From Bubalus kerabau (lineage: Eukaryota; Chordata; Mammalia; Artiodactyla; Bovidae), in contig NC_073624.1 in the NCBI RefSeq assembly GCF_029407905.1, positions 108,252,001 to 108,316,000 of the forward strand: 64,000 nucleotides of DNA, given 5' to 3'. The position numbers were made by a program, and so were the translations under genes. The notes beneath the pieces are model-generated. The model saw only the letters and a list, made by a program, of their open reading frames with translations. It had not been told where the DNA came from and ran no database searches. Shown one piece after another: positions 22,255 through 33,800 of this stretch; the stretch's first letter is position 1, and each line of letters starts with the position of its first letter.

Positions 22255-23880
22255 ATGCTGAATTTTATTCCTTTTTATCCTTAGCAGTTTATAAAATATG
22301 TTGACTATTTCTCTCAAACTTTAATAAATTATAAGAACCACTGAACTTATTTATTAAAACTGTGGAATCCCAGGTCTTTTTTCAGAATATTCTGATTCAC
22401 TGTATATGTATTTTAATCTATCATTTTATAAGTCTTATAGATAATTATTTCAATTTTAGTAATTTGGGAAATTCTACTTTAAGAAATACACATTTCTATA
22501 CTATAAGTCAAAATTTTAAGGCTGACTTTCCTGGAACTTTGCTGTTTTTATTTATTTCCTTTGTCAGTGATATTGAAAATCAATTTTTACAGTAATGCTG
22601 TTATTTATATAATATGTTGAAAATTATGGACTTCCTTACAAAGAACTAGTCTTTATTTATAGAAAATAATGGTTTTAGAGAAAATATAAGCTGTGGTTTT
22701 TAGAAATTTTGAAAAATATCTCCAAGGAGACTTATTTTCCAAAATTACTATGCAATTAGAAAGGAATTTAATGTTATTAATACCAGAATTTGGTAAGATC
22801 CATTTCATTCAGGTAACCTTAATTCCTCTGAACTTTCATTAACCATAAAAGAAGATAGTAATAGATTTGCCTATTAACTAGGCACTGAATGACAAATTCT
22901 GGGAAAAGATCATTTTTCAGACTATAAAAAAAATTCACAAGTACTGGACTGTTTTGGAATTGCAAAATATATATGTATATAACTTTGTGGAGTAATGCAA
23001 TAGAGTTAAGCAGAAAGTATTTAGAATATAAACACTGTATGCAGGTATGCTTAGTCAGAGGAATTTTCTGACAAGCTTAAAAATAAAGACCTTAACTTTT
23101 TCAATTTGTCTGCCAAAAATGTGTGTCAGTGTGCATTTGTGTGTGTGTGTGTTTGTGTCTCTGTGTGTGAATGTATGTGTATTCATTAGTTCTTTCTTAT
23201 AGTTTGAATTCTTTCTTTTTGACAGTTTACATCTGTTTATTCAAAAAAGGGGAAGGAGAAAGTAATCCCTTTGTTAAAATTGTCCATGCTGTAATGCTCT
23301 TGTTCTGCTGTTTTTCACATTTACACTCAAGATTGCTCAATATGTTTTGACTGAACTTGCCTCAACCTCAAGACTCCAAGTGCCCTGTGACTTTTCATCC
23401 AGACACATGAAAGCTGGGAGTTGTCAGGAACACCTAGATGTATATGTAGCTTTCACAAGTAACATCAAGTTTGCAGGTGAGAGCAGAGGTTAGCTTATTT
23501 AATATTTCCCATAATCTATAAATAAAAATGGCCTTTTTGGATGAAAGGCAGAATCGAGCAGGCTATTATTGTTACTAGGAGGAATTTGCAGTTGTTATTA
23601 GAAAGAAGATAAATTTTGTGAATGCAGATATATTGCAAGAGCCATCAAATACTCCTTCTGGAGCAAATTAAATGTTTCCTACATGTTTAGTTACTGGTAT
23701 TCTGATATTTATAAGCATATCTTTCTTAATTTGACATTATTTTGTTCTACAATAAAAAGTTATTGGCCCAAAGGTAAATCTTTCAATGGAACCACTTTTG
23801 GCGGGGAGGTAAAAATGTGAAGTAGTAAGTTGGATATTTTCTGTTTTTACACCTGTTAGTCTATTCTTTTGTTGTTGTTT
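22255..23880. other. Unassigned AT-rich DNA with a GT-rich microsatellite
   Basis: No SINE or LINE signature was recognised. Impure GT repeats occupy 23118-23180. The 77-codon frame 22362-22595 has no recognisable domain. Confidence 0.4.
23118..23180. repeat. Impure (GT)n microsatellite
   Basis: Alternating GT with interruptions (gcattt, tctctg) over about 60 bases. The longest pure run is about 6 units. Confidence 0.85.
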
Positions 23881-23887
23881 ATTTGCT

Positions 23888-24205
23888 TTAATTTATTTTT
23901 TTAATTGAAGTAAGTTTGCTTTACAATGTTGTAATGGTTTTTGCCATACAAACCAAATCATATATAATTATGCATATATCACATATCTCCTGAACTTCTC
24001 TTCCCCTCCCTCATCCCATCCTTCTAGGCCATCACAGAGCATCTGTCTGGGCTCCTTGTATTATATAGCAATTCCTCATCAGCTCTCTCTTTTACACATG
24101 GTAGAGTATAAATGTCCATGCTACTTTCTCCATTTGTCCCTCTCTCTCTTTCCCCTACTTTGTCCACAAGTCAGCTCTTTATATCTGTACTTTATTCTTA
24201 AAAGA
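23888..24205 (-). repeat. L1 3'UTR of an older ruminant subfamily, antisense
   Basis: 'ttttaattgaagtaagtttgctttacaatgttg' leads into a C/T-rich 'cttctcttcccctccctcatcccatcc' block and 'gggctccttgta'. The order matches a ruminant L1 3'UTR but differs from the tail at 21050 or 60000, implying another subfamily. Confidence 0.72.
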
Positions 24206-24209
24206 AATG

Positions 24210-25450
24210 TTTTTTTGAGATGTTTAGATTGAATCATTCTACCATGTTAGTTAAAAAGAATTTATTAATGGACAGATTATATAAGAAGTTTCTCCTTCTC
24301 TATTTTAATTTGTTTGGTCTGTTAAAAAGGAATGATTTTGTTGATGTTCTACACTTTGTGTTTTACGGTAATTGCTAATTATATGTTCACAGCATGGAAA
24401 TCACACATTCACCTTTTGAAGCCAATGGGATGTGATGAAACAAGAAGTTATTTTGAAGTAAAACAATTCTCCTTTTAAAAATTTTATTTTATAAAAATAT
24501 AAATTCTCAATCTCACATGCAGGTATTCTGTAATTATTAGCCATTCATTATTCAAGAAGACTCTTTTTAACTTGCTACTTGTTGCTTGAATTTCCTGGGT
24601 ATTCTGGCTAAAGTGATATAATAAAGGTGAGTGGTTGTTTGAGAATGTTTATGCATCATTGAACCCTGGAGATATGAATATATTGAGGTTATGTAAGAAG
24701 TCTCTGAGTATCTTTCCCCTTTAGGTAAACTTACAATCTTTCCAATTCTGCTGGGATATATTAAAGTTATCTGATCACATATGACACATATTTATAAATG
24801 AATGTTATCAAATTGATCTATCTTTATGCTGTCTATCCTTAAGTTTATGTTGTTAAAATCTGCAATCAAGTAAAAAGTTTGTGTTGGTATTTCTAAAATT
24901 GATTCTATAGAGTTTTACATACTTAGTTTTTAGAATCTTGAGATTTGCCTCTCTTTTGGGGGGGAGGAAAGCCTGATTTTGTTTGTCTTTGCATTAGCCA
25001 CACTGATTCTTCATAAACTTTTTTTTCTTTCCACAAAACCATTTTGCAACAAATTGGCACATAAAACTCAAAATGATGTTTCATGTTTCCAAATAAACAT
25101 CAAGTTTAAAATGTTGCTTTATGTGACTCTGTTTGGTTTTATTTTCTACTTACTTTACCTCAAGAAGGATGAATTTGACTGGAAACCACTGCTGCTGCCA
25201 TCCTCTCAAGAGCTGATGACTATTGCCATTTCATCCTTTTGTCTGTGCTCCCAGATTCCCTAGTTCTTTAGAAACAACAGCAATCAGACTCAAGTTCCCG
25301 CTACTCCACTGGAAACAAGTCAATGTCACTAGCAAGCTCTATTTTAACAAAACCAATAATTACTCCTTTGTCTTAAATTTTCTTAACCTCACTGCAACAT
25401 TCTAAATAGTCAGTCACAGGCTTCTTTACTACAGCTGTAAGGAAGAAACG
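24210..25450. other. Unassigned intergenic DNA
   Basis: A 94-codon frame (24979-25263 +) begins with a hydrophobic stretch but has no recognisable domain and no supporting features. Treated as chance. Confidence 0.35.
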
Positions 25451-25489
25451 CCTAATTGTTACCTTATTTATTTTTTCCTTCTTCAATAG

Positions 25490-25790
25490 TAATAAAGTTT
25501 TAGCTGGATACGCTGCCATCTTTTAAAAAATCACTATTTTCAAAGTCTGCAGCAGGTAGTTAGTGCGATGAAATTAGGTACCTGCCATTTTGGATGTGTG
25601 CAGAAGCGACGTGTGCCTCTTCATGGTTAGCACCTTAAATACATAGGAGTAAGCTCCTTTTGCCACTTTTTGTTTTTCCTTTTCTTGCAGCTAAAGGATA
25701 ACCGGAACAGAAGCAGATACAAGGATCCAGAGTTGGATGCTGTTTTGAGAATAACAAAACTGTCCTAACAACCTGGACTTGAATTTCTAG
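25490..25790 (+). other. Unassigned non-repeat island with a splice-acceptor-like site
   Basis: This stretch has balanced composition with several CpGs (about 25565, 25606-25610), unlike its neighbours. A pyrimidine tract ending 'ttttccttttcttgcag' (about 25674-25690) resembles a 3' splice site. The following frame reads LKDNRNRSRYKDPELDAV and on to RITKLS before a TAA at about 25766-25768. I do not recognise the peptide. It could be a terminal exon, part of a non-coding RNA, or an unrecognised old repeat. Confidence 0.25.
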
Positions 25791-26295
25791 ACTAACACAT
25801 TAAAACAATTGTGTTAACCCGGAGTGTGTTTCACTATGTTGTTTCACAGTATCTTATCTTGTACACAAATTCTTCAGTACACTTCTACAACTACTTCCTC
25901 TCCTGGTTCCCTGTCACTTATTTGGTCATGCCTATGTTTCTTTTACATGCTCTCTTTCTCCTCTTCTTCTTCTTTTTTTTTTCCCAAAATTCAGCTACCT
26001 AGGGTTTAGTTTCCCACTCCTTGCTCTTTTTTTATATAACCCATGGTATCATGGCTTTACATGCCACCTATATGTTGATGACTTCTATGGAATATTGCTT
26101 TTTTCAAAACTCCATGAAGTCATGTTTTCACTTGAAAATCTACCAGGAAGTTCAAATGTAACATGTGTTGAAAAGGAATCTTGATCTCCTTCTAAGTCTC
26201 CTCCTCTGTCACCTCATCTAAGGAACATGTCAACCTTGCACTTCTGTCTCTCACATCCAAAGTTCATCAGGAAGTTGGAGTTAATTTTTACATTT
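25791..26295. other. Unassigned DNA with pyrimidine tract
   Basis: It holds a C/T-rich run (about 25950-25984) and no recognisable repeat or gene. Confidence 0.35.
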
Positions 26296-26304
26296 CAAAT
26301 TTAA

Positions 26305-26485
26305 GAGAACCTGTTTCCAGGGCAGAAATAGAGACATGGATGGAGAGAAGGGATATGTGGGATGAATTTGAAGATTAGTATTGACATATAAACACAGTCA
26401 TGTGCTTCACTTCATTGTACAGCAGAAACTAACTGCAGAAACGAATACAACATTGTACAGCAATTATCCTCCAATTTAAAAAAAA
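26305..26485 (+). repeat. L1 3' end, sense
   Basis: The sequence 'gcttcacttcattgtacagcagaaacta' (about 26404) followed by 'acattgtacagcaattatcctccaattt' (26450-26477) and an A-run is an L1 terminus of an older ruminant or cetartiodactyl type. Confidence 0.75.
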
Positions 26486-27009
26486 CTCCCAGAGAAATGA
26501 AGAAAGATATTGAGAAAGTTAAGGAAGTGATGTGTGAAGAAAATGAAACAAGATAGATTTCAAATCAACAACCCAACTTTACAACTGAAGGAACTATAAA
26601 AAAGAGCAAATTAAAGAGCAAACATTCAATTACTAAAATCAAGAATGAAAGTGAGGTCCTACTGCCAATTCTAGAAAAATAAAAATGAATATGAATGTAT
26701 ACATCAATACATTAGATAACCTAGATGAAATGAACATGTTTCTAGAAACACAAAACCTTACCAAGAAAGGATCACAACACAGAAAATATTTACAAATATA
26801 TAAAGAGTTCAAAACTTACCACAAAATTAAAGCCCAAGACCAGATAATTTTACTGGTGAATTTTATGATAAGAACAAATATCAATTCTTATCAGTCATTT
26901 CCAAAAATAATTGAAAAGGAAGGCATTCTTCCTAATTTATTCTGTAAGGCCAACTTTGCCTGGTACCAAAGCCAGACAAGCACAGTAAAGAAAAACACAA
27001 TACGGTATT

Positions 27010-27288
27010 GCTGCTGCTGCTGCTGCTAAGTCACTTCAGTTGCGTCCGACTCTGTGCGACCCCATAGGCGGCAGCCCACCAGGCTCCCCCTTCCCTGGGA
27101 TTCTGCAGGCAAGAACACTGGAGTGGGTTGCCATTTCCTTCTCCCATGCATGAAAGTGAAAAGTGAAAGTGAAGTCGCAAAGTCATGTCTGACTCTTAGC
27201 AACCCTATGGACCGCAGCCTACCAGGGTCCTCTGTCCATGGGATTTTCCAGGCAAGAGTACTGGAGTGGGGTGCCATTGCCTTCTCTG
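27010..27288 (-). repeat. BOV-A2 SINE dimer with CTG tract, antisense
   Basis: (CTG)5 starts at 27010, followed by two BovA bodies with the 'catgaaagtgaaaagtgaaagtg' linker. TSD copies caatacggtatt (26998-27009) and caatacagtatt (27289-27300) differ at one base and mark a single insertion into the L1 relic. Confidence 0.96.
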
Positions 27289-27846
27289 CAATACAGTATT
27301 ACTATAGACCAATATCCCTTATGAATGCTGATGTAAAAATCCTCAACGAAATGCTAGCAAATAGAATTTAGCAGTATGTTAAAAGAATTACACCATGTCC
27401 AAGTGGGTTTATTCCAGGAGTTCAAGGATTGTTCAACATATAAAAATTGATGAACACAAATGTAAAAAAAAATGAAGAAAAAAACAAACAAAGAGGATCA
27501 TCTAAGCTGATGGAGAAAAATCATGTGACAAAATCCAATACCCTTTCATGATAAAAAGCATTCAGCAAACTAGTAAGAGAAAACTACCTCAACATAACAA
27601 AACTCATATGTGAAAAATACACAGTGACCATCATAGTCAGTGGTGAAACACTAAAAGCATTTCTTCTAAGATCAGTAACGAGGAACAAATGCCCACTTGT
27701 ATCACATCTATTCAACCACTGAAAGTTCCAACTAGAACAATTAAGTAAGAAAAATAAATAAAATACATTCAATTTGGAAAGGAAGAAATAAAACTACCCT
27801 TTAATGCAGATGATACGATCTTTTTCATAGAAAACGCTGACGATCA

Positions 27847-27849
27847 CAC

Positions 27850-27880
<31 letters not shown>

Positions 27881-27891
27881 TATACACACCT
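27847..27891. repeat. (CATA)n/(CA)n microsatellite
   Basis: About three cata units are followed by about ten CA units and a tatacacacc end. Confidence 0.88.
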
Positions 27892-27915
27892 ATTAGAGTT
27901 ACTAAATGAATTAGT

Positions 27916-28120
27916 TTGGAAAAGACTTTGATGCTGGGAGGGATTGAGGGCAGGAGGAGAAGGGGACGACAGAGGATGAGATGGCTGGATGGCATCACTG
28001 GCTCAATGGACATGAGTCTGAGTGAACTCCGGGAGTTGGTGATGGACAGGGAGGCCTGGCGTGCTGTGATTCATGGGGTCACAAAGAGTTGGACAGGACT
28101 AAGAGACTGAACTGAACTGA
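27916..28120 (+). repeat. BovB 3' tail, sense, with TSD
   Basis: About 205 bases of the BovB 3' end, ending AACTGAACTGA. Flanking aaatgaattagt copies (27904-27915 and 28120-28131) form a TSD of about 12 bp within the old L1. The frame 27916-28110 preserves the C-terminus. Confidence 0.94.
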
Positions 28121-29516
28121 AATGAATTAGTAACTCTAACATCTCTAATAATAATAATTAGTAACTCTATTTGTCAAACTAACAGGATAATAAAGTCAAA
28201 ACACAAAAATGAGTTGCATTTCTATGCATGAACAATCTGAAAAGAAAATTACAAAAAAAATTTGTAATACCGACAAAAAGAAGAAAACACTTAGTAGTAA
28301 ACTACAAAACATCACTGAAATAAATTAAAGATATAAATGAATGGAAATATATCTCATATTCATGGTTTGAAAGTCTGAATATTGTTAAAATGTGAATATT
28401 AAATGTCAATTATTAAAATACCAAAGCAATCTATAGGTTCAATGAAATCCCTATCACAATCACAGTGATACTTTATGCAGAAATAGAAAAACCCATTCAA
28501 AAATTTATATGGAATCTCGAATCCAAAACAATCTTAAAAATAAATAACAAAATGGGAAAACTGACACTTCATGTTTTCAAAACTTAGTATGAATTTATGG
28601 TAATTAAAATAGTATTGTATTGACATAAAGACAGATATATAGGCTAATGAGATAAACCAGACAGTTCAAAAATAAGCCCGCATGTATATGGTTAAATAAG
28701 TTTTGACAAGACCATTCAATGGGCAAAGTCATCTTCAAGAAATGGTGCATGAAAACTGTATATACACATGCAAAGTAATGACTTTGGAGCCTTACCTGAC
28801 ACCATATACCTAACTTAACTAAAAAAATCAAGGATATAAATGAAAGAGCTAAAGCAATAAAAATTGTAGAAGGCAACATAAGACAAAATCATGATATTGA
28901 AATTGCAAATGATTTCTTAAATACTATACCAAAGGCACAGGTAACCAAAAAATTAGACAAAACGGACTTTGTAAAGCTTTTTTTTTTAATGTGTGGAATA
29001 AAAGACACTATCAACAGAGTTACAAAGGCAACCTGTAGAATGGAGATGTTATTTTCGGATCATATATCTGATAAGTATAAAATCCAGAATTTGTAAAGAA
29101 CTCCTAAAACTCACTAGCAGCAACAACAACAAAAACCTAATTCAAAAACATGCAAGAAACCTGAATAAATTATTCTCCAAAAAAGATATACACATGGCTA
29201 ATAACATACACATGAAAAGATGGTAAACATCACCAATCATTAGGGATGTACAAATTAAAACTACAAGGAGATTAAAAAAAAAAAAACAAAAAAAAACCTA
29301 GAACAAAATAAGCATTGGGAAAGGTGTGGGGAAACTGAAGCCACTGTGCACTGCGGCAGAAATGAAAAAAAGGTGTACCTTCTATAGGAAACAGTACTGT
29401 GGTTCTTAATAAAAGAATTACCATATTATCTGCAGATCCCTCTTCTGGGTATTCACCCAAAAGAATAGAAAGTATGTTCTCAAAGAGACATTTGTACACA
29501 TATGTTCATAGAATAA

Positions 29517-29638
29517 GTTGTGGGTTGTCATTTCCTCCTCCAGGGTATTTTCCCAACCCAGAGATCAAACCACATCTCCTGTGTCTTCTGCATTGGCAGG
29601 CAGATTCCTTACCACTGCACCACTCGCAAAGCGCCAAA
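29517..29638 (-). repeat. Bov-tA head fragment, antisense
   Basis: Only the end of the body and the tRNA head are present ('gttgtcatttcctcctccagg' to 'ccactgcaccactcgcaaagcgcc'). Confidence 0.82.
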
Positions 29639-30002
29639 ATATGAAAGCAACCCAACTACCCATGGAGTGATGAATGGATAAGCAAAATGTGGTACATATA
29701 CATAACAGAATATGATGCAACAGAAAAATGAAGGAAACGCTGACATAGGTGACAACATGGATGAATTTTGAGGACATTATTCTAAGTGCAATAAGCCAGT
29801 CACATAAAGATAAACTGTATAATTTCACTTACATGTCATAGAGTAGTAACAATCATGAAAACAGAGAATATAAAGATGAGTTCCAAACAGAGGGGGAATG
29901 GGGACTTATTGTTTAACAGATACAATTTCAATTTCAAGATGAAGATGATTATGACGATGGATTTGGGTGGTCACAAAACAATATGAATGTCCTTAATGTT
30001 AC

Positions 30003-30284
30003 TAATGGAGAAGGCAATGGCACCCCACTCCAGTACTCTTGCCTGGAAAATCCCATGGACGGAGGAGCCTGGTAGGCTGCAGACCATGGGGTCGCGAAGA
30101 GTCGGGCACGACTGAGCGACTTCACTTTCACTTTTCCCTTTCATGCATTGGAGAAGGAAATGGTAACCCACTCCAGTGTTATTGCCTGGAGAATCCCAGG
30201 GAGGGGGGAGCCTGGTGGGCCGCCGTCTATGGGGTCGCACAGAGTCGGACATGACTGAAGCGACTTAGCAGCAGCAGCAGCAGC
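30003..30284 (+). repeat. BOV-A2 SINE dimer with CAG tract, sense
   Basis: Two BovA bodies are followed by a GCAGCAGCAGCAGCAGCA tail (about 30267-30284). The octamer aatgttac flanks it (29995-30002 and 30285-30292). Sequence decay is low, with the 'gtcgcgaagagtcgggcacgactgagcg' CpG-rich segment largely intact, which suggests a recent insertion. Confidence 0.96.
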
Positions 30285-30389
30285 AATGTTACAAACTGTA
30301 CACCTAAAATGTTAAATTTTATATTATATGTATTTTACCAAAATTTTTACAAATTTTTATTTTAAAAACATCATGCTTAACAAAACATC

Positions 30390-30516
30390 TGGAGAAGGAA
30401 ATGGCAACCCACTCCAGTACTCTTGCCTGGAAAATCCCATGGATGTAGGAGCCTGGTAGGCTACAGTCCATGGGGTCGCAAAGAGTCGGACACGACTAAA
30501 TGACTTCTCTCTCTTT
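30390..30516 (+). repeat. BovA monomer with perfect 14-bp TSD
   Basis: A single body from 'ggagaaggaaatggcaaccc' to 'cgactaaatgacttctctctctttc'. It is flanked by identical cttaacaaaacatc copies (30376-30389 and 30517-30530). The TSD shows that a BovA monomer without head can retrotranspose as a unit. Confidence 0.95.
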
Positions 30517-30530
30517 CTTAACAAAACATC

Positions 30531-31885
30531 ATACCCATTTTCCTGTGAGGAGGAAAGAAAAAAGGTAGGAAATCATTGAAAAGTAAGAAAAAAGTTCTTA
30601 TGTGTCAGATTTCATTACTATTGTGTTCTATTACCTAAAAGAGTAAACTGCTTAGAAAATTGATCTGTGGAACAATGAGACATCCAGGAATCTCGGAAAT
30701 ATTTTGAGGTTGGTTTGTATCAGGTTTTTGAACCAAATAAACTAGCCAATACCTAACCTGTATCTAAGAACAAAGTCAAAGAGTAAAGAAGTGAAACAAA
30801 ATGAATCAGAGTCAACCATGTTATTTCTATTTCTGTTAAATTCATAGATTAGAAGATTTTAAAGGTTATATTTCTAATAACATATTAAAAGGTTTCACAA
30901 TATTCCTCCAATAAGTAGTAAACATTCATCAATTTCTCAACAACTGGGTTAATCTAACAGCAAAATTCTATCTGTTATGTGGTTGGCCTCATCCTAGTCT
31001 ATTTGGGGACAGAGTCCTATTAACACTCTCTTTTGAGGACTCAGAGGTCTGAGCAATTCTTGATCCACATCAGTCAAACTGCCCATCCCTAGGGAGATAT
31101 ATGTTAGCAGAGAGCAGGTGTTTCCTAGTAGGGAAAACCCAGGTACTGACTGAGGTGGACTTCTTAAATCTATCCCTGAACTAAGACTCACATTACCAAA
31201 TTAATAGATTTGGCTTTAAATTGTTTGTGTTTCCTAAAGCTTTTTTTTTTTTTCTTTTTACTACTTTTTTTTCTGGGAAATAAAATAAAGCATAGACTTA
31301 TCACTATTATGCCCACAATTATTTGAACTATTTGGCAGATGATACTGCATTCATAAAACTCATTTGTTTATTGTACTTTCTTATATCAATTGACTTAGTC
31401 TCCCTCTTTTATGTGAAAATGAGATACAAATCAGTTGACTAGAAAAGACTAAACTTCTATAAACTTTATTTTGAGTATCTGGATGGATTTGTGGCTTAAA
31501 ACAAGATATTTTCAGTTAAATGTAATCTACATAAAAATAAGTTAAATTGTCACAGTTTGGCAAAAAGGAGTCTCTTCAAGATGACTCCTTTGAATAAACT
31601 TCTGATATTATTCAAATTGATAGTTTTTTCCTCAAAAAATCAAAATAATAAGACAAAGCCCTGTTTATTAAAGTGAAAATACTATTAGTACCAATATTTG
31701 TGGCCTAGGAGTTTTCATTACAGTGCTATATACAAGCACATGGGATAAAGTAGGATAGCACACAAATTGTTATCATTTTGAAACATGAAAGAAAAATCTG
31801 TTAAAAATCTCTTTTTTTTGTATATTTGCAAAAAAATTAAGCTTACTTTAGGTTTATATTTTTAAAACCTCCCCTCACGTTTTAA
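30531..31885. other. Unassigned intergenic DNA, 1.35 kb
   Basis: No recognisable repeat apart from a T-run (31241-31254). No convincing coding frame. Confidence 0.4.
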
Positions 31886-31889
31886 AATC

Positions 31890-32097
31890 ATATTGGCACC
31901 TGATGTGAAGTCATCTCATTGGAAAAGACCCTGGGGCTGGGAAAGATTGAGGGCAAGAGAAGAAGGGGGAGACAGAGGATGAAATGGTTGGATGGCATCA
32001 CCAACTCAATGGACATGAGTTTGAGCAAACTTTGGGATATAGTCATGCTGCATTTCATGGGGTTGCAAAGAGTCAGACACAACTTATAGACTGAATA
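31890..32097 (+). repeat. Old BovB 3' tail, sense
   Basis: The BovB 3' end is recognisable ('cattggaaaagaccctggggctggg' then 'gtcagacacaacttatagactgaa') but diverged and lacking a segment before the terminus (about 32036-32044). Confidence 0.85.
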
Positions 32098-32104
32098 ACA
32101 ATCA

Positions 32105-32507
32105 TGCTAGTTACCATTAGTTTGCTATAACAAGGTAACCCATCAGGTGACTTAAAAAAAAAAAAAGTCTCAAATTTATAGAAGCTAGAAGTCCAAAATC
32201 AATGCACAGGCAGGGTTAGTTCCCTTTGAGGGCTGTGAAGGAAGGGTCTGTTCCACGTGTTTCTCCTTGATTGGCAGGTGGCATTCATCTCTCTACTGTC
32301 TCTTCTCCTGCCATCTTTCCTATAGATATTTCTGTTTGTTAAAAGTTCCCCTTTTTATAAGGACATCAGTAATATAGGATCAGAGCCTGCCCAAATGACC
32401 TCATTTTATCTCTCTAAAGACCTACCTCCAAATAAGATCACATTCTGAGACACTGGAATATAAGACATATGAACTCACAGGGAGGAACAATTCAGTCCAT
32501 AACACGG
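32105..32507 (-). repeat. MaLR-type (MLT1/MST-like) solo LTR, antisense
   Basis: The order is 'ttagtttgctataacaaggta', 'agctagaagtccaaaatcaa', 'ttataaggacatcagtaata', 'gacctacctccaaataagatcacattctgag' and 'ggaacaattcagtccataaca'. This is the reverse of the MaLR LTR pattern, the same group as the copy at 10561. An A-run (32154-32166) interrupts it. Confidence 0.75.
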
Positions 32508-32509
32508 AC

Positions 32510-33795
32510 ATACCAAAAATTGTATTGAAATCACACAGCTGCCACAAAGATTGGAAGTACATAACTTTCCTTTATTTGATCTCTGCCTTAACATTCTGAA
32601 ATTGACTTAGAAGAGTAAAAGTCAGTTACTATTTTTAACTTTACCAGAAAACTAATCATATTTCCCTTATAGACATGAATAATGCAATTCATTATGGTTA
32701 AATTTTAGAGAATGTGGGGAGGCTTTCCCATTTTACATTTCGCTTTCTATTCAGAATTACCTTATGGGCAAGTACAAGTTTTCTTATTTTATTGAAGAGG
32801 AAATAGGCACTGGGACATCAAATAAAGAATTGGATGCCACCCATCTCTGGACAAATGCAAGATGTGAATCATGTGACTAAAAACATGTTCTTAGATGTAT
32901 ATTACATTCCCTCTTACTGAGTAAATTGTTATGCATAGATGGTTCTCTAAGCTCAATGGATAAGAGAATGTTCAAGGCTGTAGATACATTTCTGTCAATT
33001 TTCTATGTAAAAGGATGGATATAATTTTCTTATTCAGCTTGACTGTTTATTTCACCCAATCTTTACATCATATGAAGCACCATGATATTCAGTTCTGGGG
33101 AATATCCATCATGATTTGGTTTTCTTGGGTGTTTTATGATTTAGCAGGGTTTCTAAGTTAGTGAAGATTTCTCTACCTTTATCTGTGGTAGTCCTTGCCT
33201 TTGGTCAGTTATTCCTGAATGCTATCAAACTTTGGAACTATCTAGCATCAATTTTTCAATGTGAACTTCCTTGACCATATAGAAAATACTCAAATAAACA
33301 TTTTGTCTTTTCAGGTACATTTGCTAGCCAAGGAGACACTGGTCAACATTCTCATGAAGGCTGCAGATGTCTTGGGGTCCAGCACTAAAACCCAGTACTC
33401 TTATTATCATAATTTGCAAATGCCCTAAGTGTGATTATAGCTTGAAGTTTAGCTTAGCAAATTTTTAGTTCAGTTTCTTTTTCTTTTTTTCCCTTGCCTT
33501 AGGGGATTTTTGTTACTCTCCTGCAAGAACAAGTTTATATTAACACATGCTTTCTATATTTTTCATCATTTATGGGCATTTTTTATTAGGAATTGTTTCA
33601 GAGCATCTGTCTTGGCATATTAATGGCAAAGGAAGTCCAAGTTTTCTCTACTTTCTGCCAATATAGTAAACAAAGAACTTTGAGCTTTTAAGTTCCTCTA
33701 AAAGAACATAAGGCTCTGAAAAGAGATAAGGATACAAAAAGCAAAAAGCTTGACAACTAGGTAAACTCTGCAGGTTGGCCACAATTTTATAAATC
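32510..33795. other. Unassigned intergenic DNA
   Basis: A weak MIR-like stretch may occupy about 32755-32880 ('ttttattgaagaggaaataggcactggg'). Nothing else recognised. Confidence 0.35.
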
Positions 33796-33800
33796 AACAA

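Larger units (their letters stand above)
26490..30370 (+). pseudogene. Old L1 ORF2 and 3'UTR relic, interrupted by at least five insertions
   Basis: The reverse-transcriptase half of an L1 ORF2 is recognisable by order. A PISLMN-type segment lies at about 27305-27330 (ccaatatcccttatgaat), followed by a remnant of the GFIPG region (about 27405-27425). A degraded [F/Y]xDD catalytic box (tttaatgcagatgat, 27801-27815) and the C-terminal end follow up to about 29800, then 3'UTR text to about 30370. Many stops and frameshifts remain, and the longest piece is 114 codons (26685-27029). Insertions are BOV-A2 at 27010 and 30003, a CA/TACA microsatellite at 27847, BovB at 27916 and a Bov-tA fragment at 29517. 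A BovA lies just beyond. It is inactive. Confidence 0.8.

Noticed and set aside
24979..25263. 94-codon frame as a small secreted or membrane protein
   Set aside because: Hydrophobic runs come from T-rich sequence. No recognisable family, no supporting promoter or poly-A context.
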